Source: Cyclobacteriaceae bacterium (GTDB lineage Bacteria; Bacteroidota; Bacteroidia; Cytophagales; Cyclobacteriaceae). Taken from it: 5,175 nt of DNA. Location: NCBI GenBank assembly GCA_028279155.1, contig JANQST010000454.1, forward strand, positions 1-5,175, in the 5' to 3' direction. The notes below the pieces were generated by a model. The model saw only the letters and a program-made list of their open reading frames with translations. It had not been told where the DNA came from and ran no database searches. Positions 1-5,175 of the stretch are shown piece after piece. Each line of letters starts with the position of its first letter. The first letter of the stretch is position 1. The position numbers were made by a program, and so were the translations under genes.

Positions 1-761
1 ACCCACAGTACTATTTGAACATGGGTCTTACTGCAGAGGAGGTGGCCAAGGATTTTGATATTTCGCCAGAAGACTCCAATAAGTTTGCCATGGAATCTCA
101 TCAAAAAGCTGCGAAGGCTATTGCTAATGGAAAATTTAAAGATGAGATTGTTCCTGTTAGCGTGGAAGAAACATTCGTTAACCAGGAGGGAAAGCGAGAA
201 AAAAAGGAATTTGTGGTTGATACGGATGAGTGTGTAAGGCCAGACACTTCTATGGAAGGGCTAGCGAAACTGAAGCCGGCCTTCAAACAGGGTGGCCAGG
301 TAACTGCCGGAAACTCCTCACCTACATCAGATGGAGCAGCTTTCGTAATGGTTATGAGTGAAAAGATGGTGAAGGAATACAAACTGGAGCCAATTGCACG
401 AATGGTTAGTTATACGGCTGCTGGTGTCGACCCTCGAATCATGGGAATTGGCCCTGTTGAAGCAGTCCCCAAGGCATTGAAACAAGCAGGATTGAAGCAA
501 AACGATATTGATCTTATTGAGTTGAACGAAGCGTTTGCAGCTCAGTCCTTGGGTGTGATCAGGGGATTGGACCTTGATATGGAAAAATTGAATGTGAATG
601 GAGGTGCCATTGCACTGGCACACCCACTCGGATGCACAGGAGCTAAACTTTCAGTTACGTTATTCAACGAAATGAGACGGAGGAAAAGTAAATATGGAAT
701 GGTAACCGCATGTGTCGGAGGTGGTCAAGGAGTTGCCGGGATCTATGAGTTTTTGAATTAA
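1..761 (+). CDS. fadA: 3-ketoacyl-CoA thiolase (acetyl-CoA C-acyltransferase), C-terminal part, 5' end outside window
   Basis: This is a thiolase, which cleaves 3-ketoacyl-CoA with CoA to give acetyl-CoA and a shortened acyl-CoA in the last step of cytoplasmic beta-oxidation. The reading frame is open from base 3 to the TAA at 759-761, giving about 252 residues. Family members are about 390 residues, so roughly the first 140 are off the left edge, including the nucleophilic cysteine. There is no internal start to prefer; the TTG at 15 lies inside the conserved stretch PQYYLNMGLTAEEVA. Visible family motifs are GNSSPTSDGAA, the NEAFAAQ block (codons from 525), GGAIALAHPLGCTGAK with the catalytic histidine (621-623), and the C-terminal CVGGGQG with the second catalytic cysteine (711-713). 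The HPLGCTG form, rather than HPxGASG, favours a degradative FadA-type enzyme over a biosynthetic acetoacetyl-CoA thiolase. In related genomes it usually follows a fadJ-like gene, which cannot be checked here. Family assignment is very secure; the exact chain-length specificity is not. Confidence 0.95.
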   Translation, partial: PQYYLNMGLTAEEVAKDFDISPEDSNKFAMESHQKAAKAIANGKFKDEIVPVSVEETFVNQEGKREKKEFVVDTDECVRPDTSMEGLAKLKPAFKQGGQVTAGNSSPTSDGAAFVMVMSEKMVKEYKLEPIARMVSYTAAGVDPRIMGIGPVEAVPKALKQAGLKQNDIDLIELNEAFAAQSLGVIRGLDLDMEKLNVNGGAIALAHPLGCTGAKLSVTLFNEMRRRKSKYGMVTACVGGGQGVAGIYEFLN

Positions 762-784
762 ACTTCACTAAATAACCATATACC

Positions 785-819
785 AAAGGTTGGTCCTCAT
801 GATTGGATTGACCTTTTTT
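785..819 (+). terminator. Rho-independent terminator of the thiolase gene
   Basis: A 12-bp stem (785-796 with 805-816, including three G-T wobbles) closes an 8-base loop. The 3' arm runs into six T residues (814-819), then A and three more T. It begins 23 bases after the thiolase stop codon. The sequence ACCAA-AGG-TTGGT (782-794) can form a smaller alternative hairpin that would exclude the terminator stem. Confidence 0.8.
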
Positions 820-847
820 ATTTCTAGTTTGCAAAAAATTTTGAGAA

Positions 848-2311
848 ATGAGGAAAACACTAATCATTACATTTTTGATTGCATCCATTAACGTCTTTGC
901 ACAAAGTGAAAAAGACAAAACAGCGGAAACAGTCAATCAGGCAACCATCAAGAGCCACATTGGCTTTTTAGCATCCGACGCACTTCGGGGACGTGATACC
1001 GGATCGCCGGAATTGGATATTGCAGCAGAATATATTAAGAGCCGGTTCATTCAGTATGGAGTTTCAACTGCCGAAGGGATGGACTCTTATTTTCAAGAGG
1101 TTCCACTGCGAACATTAAAGGCAGCCACTTCTGGAACACTAACTCTTGCAGAGGAATCATTTTTAATTCGTGAAGACTTTTTGTTATTGAACGGAGGAGA
1201 AAACCTGGAGGGGCCAATGGTTTTTGTAGAATACGGCAGTACAGAGGATCTTGAGAAAGGAAAAGTGGAAGGTAAAATCGTGGTTGCGCTTTGTGGCGAT
1301 GGAAATGACCAAAATCCGCGAGCCTGGTTTGGTATTTCTCAGGAAAAAAGAAAAAAAGCGAAAGAACTAGGTGCAATTGCCTTGGTTGAACTATACAATT
1401 CTTCACAATTGCCATGGAGCATCTTAGTAAGATTTCTAGGTAGTGACCAGGTAGGGCTTGATTCTGAAGAAGGAGCTTCTTTGACACACATCTGGATGAA
1501 TAGAGATCAGGATGATCTGACCAATCTTACTAAGAAGAAACAAACAGCAAACTTGGCCATTGCTGGAAATGAAAAAGTAACGTTCACTTCAAAAAATGTA
1601 ATTGGCTATGTTGAGGGAACTGATCCCAACCTTAAAAATGAATTTGTTGTTTATTCCGCTCATTACGATCATGTAGGAATAGGTGCCGCAGATGCCTCTG
1701 GAGATACAATTTATAATGGTGCCCGTGATAATGCTGTTGGGACAGTAACGGTATTAAGCGCAGCAGAAAATATGGCAAAATATCCGACCAAACGATCTGC
1801 ACTGTTTGTTCTGTTTACCGGAGAGGAAAAAGGCCTGTTAGGGAGTCAGTATTTCATTGATAATTCTCCTATCGATCCTTCAAGAATGGTGTACTGCTTT
1901 AACTCAGATAATGGGGGTTACAATGATACGTCTATTGCAACTGTAATAGGTCTTGGTAGAACAACAGCGAAGGATATGATCACTGAAGCCTGCGAAGCGT
2001 TTGGGCTTGGAGTGACAGATGATCCAGCCCCCGAGCAGAATTTATTTGATCGTTCTGATAATGTTCGGTTCGCAGCAAAAGGAATTCCTGCACCAACTTT
2101 TGGCATGGGTTTTACATCTTTCGACGCAGAGATCACTAAGTACTATCACCAACCAGGCGATGAGCCAGAGACTTTAGATTATGAATACCTGGAAAAGTTT
2201 TTTAGATCCTACGTTCTTTCAAGCCGGTTGATTGGAAATTCTGATGAAGCCCCATTTTGGTTAGAAGGAGACAAATATTATGAAGCCGGAAAAGCACTGT
2301 ATAAAAAGTAG
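848..2311 (+). CDS. Secreted M28-family zinc metallopeptidase with PA domain
   Basis: The 487-residue product is an exported aminopeptidase-like enzyme of peptidase family M28, expected in the periplasm or outside the cell. Residues 1-18 form a signal peptide: MRK, a hydrophobic core, then VFA with probable cleavage before Q19. There is no lipobox cysteine and no evident type IX secretion tail. Residues 110-240 resemble a protease-associated (PA) insert (EGKIVVALCGDG at 141-152). The catalytic domain covers about 245-460 and has the full co-catalytic zinc set: H272 in SAHYDHVG, D294 in GARDN, catalytic base E326 and ligand E327 in TGEEKGLLGS, D354 in FNSDN, and H434 in YYHQPGDE. DRSDNVRFAAKGIPAPTF (401-418) matches the conserved SD...GIP segment near the active site. 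The ATG at 848 is chosen because it starts the signal peptide; no Shine-Dalgarno is seen, which is normal for this phylum. The gene lies between two terminators and is probably monocistronic. Family is secure; the substrate is unknown. Confidence 0.93.
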   Translation: MRKTLIITFLIASINVFAQSEKDKTAETVNQATIKSHIGFLASDALRGRDTGSPELDIAAEYIKSRFIQYGVSTAEGMDSYFQEVPLRTLKAATSGTLTLAEESFLIREDFLLLNGGENLEGPMVFVEYGSTEDLEKGKVEGKIVVALCGDGNDQNPRAWFGISQEKRKKAKELGAIALVELYNSSQLPWSILVRFLGSDQVGLDSEEGASLTHIWMNRDQDDLTNLTKKKQTANLAIAGNEKVTFTSKNVIGYVEGTDPNLKNEFVVYSAHYDHVGIGAADASGDTIYNGARDNAVGTVTVLSAAENMAKYPTKRSALFVLFTGEEKGLLGSQYFIDNSPIDPSRMVYCFNSDNGGYNDTSIATVIGLGRTTAKDMITEACEAFGLGVTDDPAPEQNLFDRSDNVRFAAKGIPAPTFGMGFTSFDAEITKYYHQPGDEPETLDYEYLEKFFRSYVLSSRLIGNSDEAPFWLEGDKYYEAGKALYKK

Positions 2312-2333
2312 TTTCTCACAGCTCAAATGACAC

Positions 2334-2367
2334 AAAAAAAAGGACTCTATTATGGAGTCCTTTTTTT
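2334..2367 (+). terminator. Bidirectional Rho-independent terminator after the M28 peptidase gene
   Basis: The 6-bp stem GGACTC/GAGTCC (2342-2347 with 2355-2360) is flanked by eight A residues (2334-2341) and seven T residues (2361-2367), which can also pair. It starts 22 bases after the peptidase stop codon. Because both flanks are homopolymeric it should also stop leftward transcription arriving from the response-regulator operon. Confidence 0.9.
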
Positions 2368-2412
2368 GCGGGATTTGTGGAGAACTTTACTACTTATAAA
2401 AAAATTTTATGC

Positions 2413-2503
2413 AGAAAACGCGGGGGACCCACTATGTGTGAGTGAGATATAGTTGGCAAACCAAAGGATTAAGCGAAAACCCTGGGTCCCCAATGCATTT
2501 TCT
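2413..2503. repeat. Imperfect palindrome of about 91 bases with perfect 9-bp GC-rich arms
   Basis: GGGGACCCA (2423-2431) is the exact reverse complement of TGGGTCCCC (2483-2491), with 51 bases between. Outside these arms GC (2420-2421) can pair with GC (2495-2496), and AGAAAA (2413-2418) pairs exactly with TTTTCT (2498-2503), so the helix is extended with small internal loops. Inside, CTAT (2432-2435) can pair with ATAG (2449-2452), or alternatively TTGG (2453-2456) with CCAA (2461-2464) around the loop CAAA; these two overlap. No T tract follows on either strand, so it is not a standard terminator. It could be a structured RNA, a repetitive palindromic element or a MITE-like remnant. I see no clear target-site duplication. 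Confidence 0.6.
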
Positions 2504-2526
2504 AGATTAACCATCAACCTAAGAGC

Positions 2527-2552
2527 TTATCAATTACTTAATTAATTGATGA
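2527..2552. repeat. AT-rich inverted repeat
   Basis: ATCAATTA (2529-2536) pairs perfectly with TAATTGAT (2543-2550) across a 6-base loop. One T-A pair and one T-G wobble outside bring the stem to ten. Its role is unknown; it sits between the large palindrome and the next hairpin and could contribute to 3'-end formation or be a protein-binding site. Confidence 0.4.
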
Positions 2553-2556
2553 TATG

Positions 2557-2584
2557 AAATTAGAACTTCCATAAGTTCTTATTT
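2557..2584 (-). terminator. Candidate terminator hairpin downstream of the response-regulator operon
   Basis: AGAACTT (2562-2568) and AAGTTCT (2573-2579) form a perfect 7-bp stem with a CCAT loop. After one T/T mismatch, AAAT (2557-2560) pairs with ATTT (2581-2584). Both ends are A/T-rich, so read leftward it ends in AATTTC and read rightward in TATTTTC. It lies about 126 bases past the regulator stop codon. The tail is short, hence the moderate confidence. Confidence 0.4.
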
Positions 2585-2673
2585 TCAGCGAAATGAACCA
2601 AGAAGTAGAGCAGAAGTATTAAGTGATTGTTAATCAATAAGTTAACTCATTTATTTGGCCAATAAATTACCGT

Positions 2674-2704
2674 AAAAGAGGTATGCGTATACCCAAAAGT
2701 GGGT
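2674..2704 (-). terminator. Possible weak terminator just after the response-regulator gene
   Basis: Read leftward, the 5-bp hairpin GGTAT-ACGC-ATACC (2693-2680) is followed by TCTTTT (2679-2674), beginning 17 bases after the regulator stop. The overlapping repeat ACCC/GGGT (2691-2694 with 2701-2704) forms a competing hairpin, so the two cannot be present together. The stem is short and the U tract is interrupted. Confidence 0.35.
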
Positions 2705-2710
2705 AGTGGC

Positions 2711-3370
2711 CTAAAAGGAGGCAATTCCGTTTTGAAAAGCGAATTTTACGAGTCCAACTGCGTTTTTTGCCTGCGTTTTTCTCATGAGGTTTTTTCTATG
2801 CGTCTGAATGGTCTGTTCACTTAGGAAAAGTTTCTCACCGATTTCTTTCATGGTGAGTTCCTGGCAAATCAGTTGAAGTATTTCTACTTCCCTTGGACTT
2901 ACATCACCTCGGTTCTGCACCGATTTCTTTTCAATGCCCTCGCGTTGAATTTTCTTTCTTAGCGCAGTAGATACTAATTGATTGTAATAAAAATCGTTGT
3001 TACGAACAGAAATGATGGCCTTGTGAACTTCCTCCGGATCCGCATTTTTAAGAAGATAGCTATGCACTCCAATCTCGATAAGATCAGAAATTATTTGTAA
3101 AGAGTCGTGCATGGAAATCATCACGATCTTTGTTTTGGGAAATTTGGAAACAATTTTTTTGGATGTCTCCCACCCATCCATCACGGGCATTTCCAAATCA
3201 AGGAGAACCAGATCGAAATGACCTTCATCTAACTTTTGTAGCGCCTCTTTCCCATTCTTCGCATCATCTATTTGGTCCACCTCGTCAAAAGTTTCCAATA
3301 GCATCATTGTACCCTTTCTAAACAGGGTATGATCATCTGCAACCAGAATATTCAATTTCTCTGAGGTCAT
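2711..3370 (-). CDS. NarL/FixJ-family response regulator (REC + LuxR-type HTH)
   Basis: The 219-residue product is a cytoplasmic DNA-binding response regulator. The receiver domain (about residues 5-122) has the acidic pair D12/D13, phosphoacceptor D58 in LLDLEMPVMDG, the switch residue S86 in VMISMHD, and the conserved K108 in YLLKNA. After a linker, the C-terminal helix-turn-helix (about 157-215) begins SPREVEILQLICQ and contains KEIGEKLFLSEQTIQTHRKN, the typical GerE/LuxR pattern. The length is normal and no key residue is missing. Its ATG directly abuts the TAA of the kinase gene (TAAATG, no base between), so the two are almost certainly one mRNA with coupled translation, and the kinase is its cognate partner. 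Its target genes cannot be told from the window. The stop is TAG at 2713-2711. Confidence 0.95.
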   Translation of the reverse strand: MTSEKLNILVADDHTLFRKGTMMLLETFDEVDQIDDAKNGKEALQKLDEGHFDLVLLDLEMPVMDGWETSKKIVSKFPKTKIVMISMHDSLQIISDLIEIGVHSYLLKNADPEEVHKAIISVRNNDFYYNQLVSTALRKKIQREGIEKKSVQNRGDVSPREVEILQLICQELTMKEIGEKLFLSEQTIQTHRKNLMRKTQAKNAVGLVKFAFQNGIASF

Positions 3371-4162
3371 TTAGCTGGTACTGGTTCTCGCTTTGGAGCT
3401 TAAATTTATGGTTAATTCTACATTTGCACCACCCGATTCATTATTTGTAAAAAAAACAGCTGCTCCGATCGCCTGAGCACGATTTGATATGTTCCAGAGG
3501 CCAATTCCTTCTGACTTTTCAAGAACTTCCGAAGGAAAACCTTTTCCATTGTCTTTGAAAACAATTCGGGCTTTCCGATTTTCATCGATTTTACAATCGA
3601 GATCTATGGTGGAAGCTTCGGAATGCTTCAAACTGTTGTTTGTCAATTCCTGTATGATTCGATAGATCATCAAATTGTCATTTTCTTCTCGTTCGAACTC
3701 TTCCCAATCATTGATGTTTGCAGTGAGTTTGTCGCTTTTATTTATTTTCTCAAAGAGGTCTGCGATTGCTCTTTGAAGGCCATACTTTTTCAAGACGATG
3801 GGCATCATTTCATGGGAAATTGTTCTGACGAGACCAATTGCCTCCGTGAGGTGTTCAATGACATCCGGAATGGTTTCAGGTGATTTACTTCGCTGCGAAA
3901 CCTGGAGGTTCATTTTGATTGTGGATAATAGTGCACCTACACCGTCATGCAATTCAGTACCCAATCGATTTCGTTCCTCTTCCTGAGAGGTTAATGTAGC
4001 CTTCAGCATTTCCTGATGATGGTGTGTTTCCATCTCCTTAACCTTTAATTGGTTTTGAAGCACACGTCTTTTATAAAGCGAGACGAAAAACACGAGCGAA
4101 AACGCCATGAGCATTAGGCCAACGGTGCCTGCAACTATTAAGAGGATAAGCTGATTACTCAA
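3371..4162 (-). CDS. HisKA_3-type sensor histidine kinase, single membrane helix, TTG start
   Basis: The 263-residue protein is a membrane-bound histidine kinase of the NarX/DegS-like class that pairs with NarL-type regulators. One transmembrane helix spans about residues 5-30, followed by YKRR and a coiled coil (about 34-62). The dimerisation and phosphoacceptor segment reads EEERNRLGTELHDGVGALLS, with phosphorylated H72. The ATPase domain has the N-box ELTNNSLKHS (E172, N176), the G1 box DNGKG (204-208) and the G2 box GIGLWNI (219-225). There is no periplasmic loop, PAS or GAF domain, so signal input must come through the membrane helix or a partner. The start is TTG at 4162; in-frame TAA lies five codons upstream and no ATG intervenes, while the first internal ATG (codon 17) would cut the helix in half. 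The gene abuts the regulator downstream. Upstream it follows the remains of a seven-helix membrane-protein gene. Confidence 0.92.
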   Translation of the reverse strand: MSNQLILLIVAGTVGLMLMAFSLVFFVSLYKRRVLQNQLKVKEMETHHHQEMLKATLTSQEEERNRLGTELHDGVGALLSTIKMNLQVSQRSKSPETIPDVIEHLTEAIGLVRTISHEMMPIVLKKYGLQRAIADLFEKINKSDKLTANINDWEEFEREENDNLMIYRIIQELTNNSLKHSEASTIDLDCKIDENRKARIVFKDNGKGFPSEVLEKSEGIGLWNISNRAQAIGAAVFFTNNESGGANVELTINLSSKARTSTS

Positions 4163-4237
4163 TGAATTGGTTATTTAGGCCATGCAATATACTTAGAAGG
4201 GTGATGATGAATCTCATTACAACAGCTAAGAGTGTCA

Positions 4238-4380
4238 CTAAGCATATCTTTGCTCGATTTCACTGATATATTCGCTATTGCCCTTCTTGATAAGGAGGAA
4301 AGCAGCGAAAACCATAAGTTTTTTGCTAGGTTGAAAGCAAAGTCCTCGTGAACCCAAGGGGGTTCAAAAATCCAGGAAGT
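4238..4380 (-). pseudogene. Frameshifted C-terminal remnant of a second seven-helix membrane protein
   Basis: Read leftward from 4380, one frame gives TSWIFEPPWVHEDFAFNLAKNL. A shift near 4316-4324 then leads to MVFAAFLLIKKGNSEYIS and on to a TAG at 4240-4238. The intact neighbour ends with SW, twelve residues, FNIAKNLMIFYAFILVKKGFPDYIH, so the fragment matches it in order and spacing (SW, twelve residues, FNLAKNL). DNA also matches: 4313-4336 aligns with 4575-4599 with one missing T and two substitutions, and the missing T accounts for the shift. In-frame TGA (4383-4381) closes the other side, so about 80% of the gene is gone. It is not a conserved ORF but a relic of a tandem copy. The hairpin TGAACCC-AAGG-GGGTTCA (4349-4366) lies within it and has no T tract. 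Confidence 0.75.
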
Positions 4381-4389
4381 TCAACATGC

Positions 4390-4503
4390 TTACTCCTGTT
4401 GCTTTTGCTGATAAGAATGGTAGAAGCGCACTAAGAATGCGATGCTTAGAAAGGTCATGATGTATGAACCGACAACAACAAATGTGACTATTGATTCAAT
4501 CAT
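4390..4503 (-). CDS. 37-residue single-helix membrane ORF, probable truncated N-terminus of a paralogous histidine kinase
   Basis: The ATG (4503-4501) overlaps the TGA of the membrane-protein gene as ATGA, and the frame ends at TAA (4392-4390). The peptide starts MIESIVTFVVVGSYIMTFLS and continues IAFLVRFYHSYQQKQQE: a short start, one transmembrane helix (about 5-27), then a polar glutamine-rich tail. This layout matches the first 40 residues of the intact kinase downstream (helix with V-x-G near position 10-12, then a tyrosine and a glutamine-rich coiled-coil start). Identity between the two is low, so the homology rests on architecture and position. ATGA coupling to the membrane-protein gene is what would be expected of a membrane protein/kinase pair. 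It may still be translated. The alternative is an independent small membrane protein. That the ORF exists is certain; its origin is inferred. Confidence 0.55.
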   Translation of the reverse strand: MIESIVTFVVVGSYIMTFLSIAFLVRFYHSYQQKQQE

Positions 4504-5175
4504 GCCGTTGAAGGATTTGGTGGATGGATATAATCGGGGAAGCCTTTTTTAACAAGAATAAAGGCATAAAAAATCATTAAGTTTTTCGCTATGTTGAAAA
4601 CGACTGCAAAAAGTGCTATTGGAGCAACTAATTCCCATGAGACAGACTCAGTAAACACCAAATAATTTGTGAAAAGATTTCTTAGGAGTGAAATACTACT
4701 GAACAGAAATATTCCTGTGTTAATCCAAAAAACAGGATAGTCAAGAAGTTTACTTGAAGGGCTTTCTTTAAGTATATCAAGAAATACTAGTATTGAAATT
4801 ACTGTAAAAACAACCGAAGAAAAGGTTTTAGTAAAGGTATTAGACTCCAAAAAGGAATAGAAAAACGAAAAACTAATCAAAGTACCGACCACAAAGGTTA
4901 CTGCTAAGATTAGCAAAAGCATTTTCCGATTTGGCACCAAAATCACAAAAAGCCATGATACCAATAGGTAGTTAATTATATACCAAACATTAGATATTAT
5001 ATAACTATTTGGGTAAACGTATCTTATGAATATTTGCACACCGAAATCAGACAAGAAGCTGGCCAAGAGAATGTAAAAAGTTAACCTGGAAACATTTCCC
5101 ATACTTTTCCAAAAAAACATACAGAAAACAATTCCAGGTAACCCCGAATAGGTATTCACATAGTCCGTAAATAAA
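4500..5175 (-). CDS. Seven-helix integral membrane protein of a Bacteroidota family found beside HisKA_3 kinases, N-terminus outside window
   Basis: The frame is open from the right edge to TGA at 4502-4500, giving about 224 visible residues; a GTG at 5159 is in frame, but LFTDY precedes it, so the real start is probably beyond the window. The protein is almost entirely hydrophobic, with about seven membrane segments: near GLPGIVFCMFFW, LTFYILLASFLSDF, VWYIINYLLVSWLFVIL, MLLLILAVTFVVGTLIS, FSSVVFTVISILVFLDIL, FWINTGIFLFSSISLL and ALFAVVFNIAKNLMIFYAF. The PVFWINTGIFLF block and the last helix with FNIAKNL resemble hypothetical membrane proteins I recall from Bacteroidota encoded next to short HisKA_3 kinases; this recollection is not a database result. 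No enzymatic motif is visible. Its stop overlaps the start of the kinase-like fragment, indicating translational coupling. A role as membrane sensor or modulator for the downstream kinase is inference from context. Confidence 0.8.
   Translation of the reverse strand, partial: LFTDYVNTYSGLPGIVFCMFFWKSMGNVSRLTFYILLASFLSDFGVQIFIRYVYPNSYIISNVWYIINYLLVSWLFVILVPNRKMLLLILAVTFVVGTLISFSFFYSFLESNTFTKTFSSVVFTVISILVFLDILKESPSSKLLDYPVFWINTGIFLFSSISLLRNLFTNYLVFTESVSWELVAPIALFAVVFNIAKNLMIFYAFILVKKGFPDYIHPPNPSTA

Larger units (their letters stand above)
2312..2710. other. Gene-free convergent interval rich in inverted repeats
   Basis: These 399 bases separate the 3' ends of two convergent genes. I see no open frame above about ten codons that starts with ATG in either direction, and no tRNA- or rRNA-like segment. 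The interval instead holds the peptidase terminator and several separate inverted repeats, listed individually. A further weak one is TTTATT/AATAAA (2650-2655 with 2661-2666) around the palindrome TTGGCCAA (2655-2662). Confidence 0.6.

Noticed and set aside
101..623. Open frames on the - strand opposite the thiolase gene
   Set aside because: They lie wholly within a strongly conserved thiolase coding frame and their products show no recognisable domain.
803..832. Bacteroidota-type promoter for the M28 gene (TTG at 803-805, 19 bases, TAGTTTGC at 825-832)
   Set aside because: The -7 element matches TAnnTTTG only partly, and the -33 part lies inside the terminator stem; too weak to annotate.
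1047..2136. Open frames on the - strand opposite the M28 peptidase gene
   Set aside because: The peptidase frame has a complete signal peptide and all zinc ligands; the antisense products look like frame shadows.
2409..2441. Ten-codon ORF starting ATGCAGAAAACG inside the large palindrome
   Set aside because: Too short, no supporting context, and it overlaps a conspicuous inverted repeat.
2413..2503. tRNA gene, integron attC site or CRISPR repeat
   Set aside because: No cloverleaf or T-loop signature, no GTTRRRY/RYYYAAC core, and no repeated unit with spacers.
3130..3986. Open frames on the + strand opposite the kinase and regulator genes
   Set aside because: The - strand frames carry full kinase and receiver/HTH motifs; the + strand products have no family features.
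4349..4366. Perfect 7-bp hairpin TGAACCC-AAGG-GGGTTCA as a terminator or regulatory element between the membrane-protein and kinase genes
   Set aside because: No T tract follows on the - strand, and the bases form part of the relic's codons (PPWVHE region), so a separate function is not supported.

Overview
The window looks like chromosomal DNA of a Bacteroidota bacterium, probably a marine member of the Cytophagales/Flammeovirgaceae type. This rests on the AT-rich intergenic DNA, the lack of clear Shine-Dalgarno sequences, and the gene content: a FadA-type thiolase, a secreted PA/M28 peptidase, and a short HisKA_3 kinase with a NarL-type regulator and a seven-helix membrane protein. The taxon is an inference from protein style, not from a marker gene.

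Layout. On the + strand, bases 1-761 are the 3' two thirds of a beta-ketothiolase, closed by a strong intrinsic terminator (785-819). Bases 848-2311 encode a complete exported M28-family zinc peptidase, followed by a bidirectional A/T-flanked terminator (2334-2367). Bases 2312-2710 are a gene-free convergent interval unusually rich in inverted repeats. The largest is an imperfect palindrome of about 91 bases with perfect 9-bp GC-rich arms (2413-2503). Everything from 2711 to the right edge is read from the - strand.

The - strand block is, in transcription order: a seven-helix membrane protein (runs off the right edge, ends at 4500); a 37-codon ORF overlapping it by ATGA (4503-4390); a degraded, frameshifted copy of the C-terminus of the same membrane-protein family (4380-4238); an intact HisKA_3 sensor kinase with a TTG start (4162-3371); and an abutting NarL/FixJ response regulator (3370-2711).

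Main interpretation. The 37-codon ORF resembles the N-terminal membrane anchor of a second kinase of the same type. The fragment behind it is clearly related to the membrane protein upstream, at protein level and in a short DNA stretch. The simplest reading is that two tandem 'membrane protein + kinase' modules once stood here. A deletion then removed the body of the first kinase and most of the second membrane protein, leaving one intact membrane protein upstream of one intact kinase/regulator pair. The kinase has one transmembrane helix and no visible sensor domain, so the membrane protein is a natural candidate for a sensory partner. That functional link is inference.
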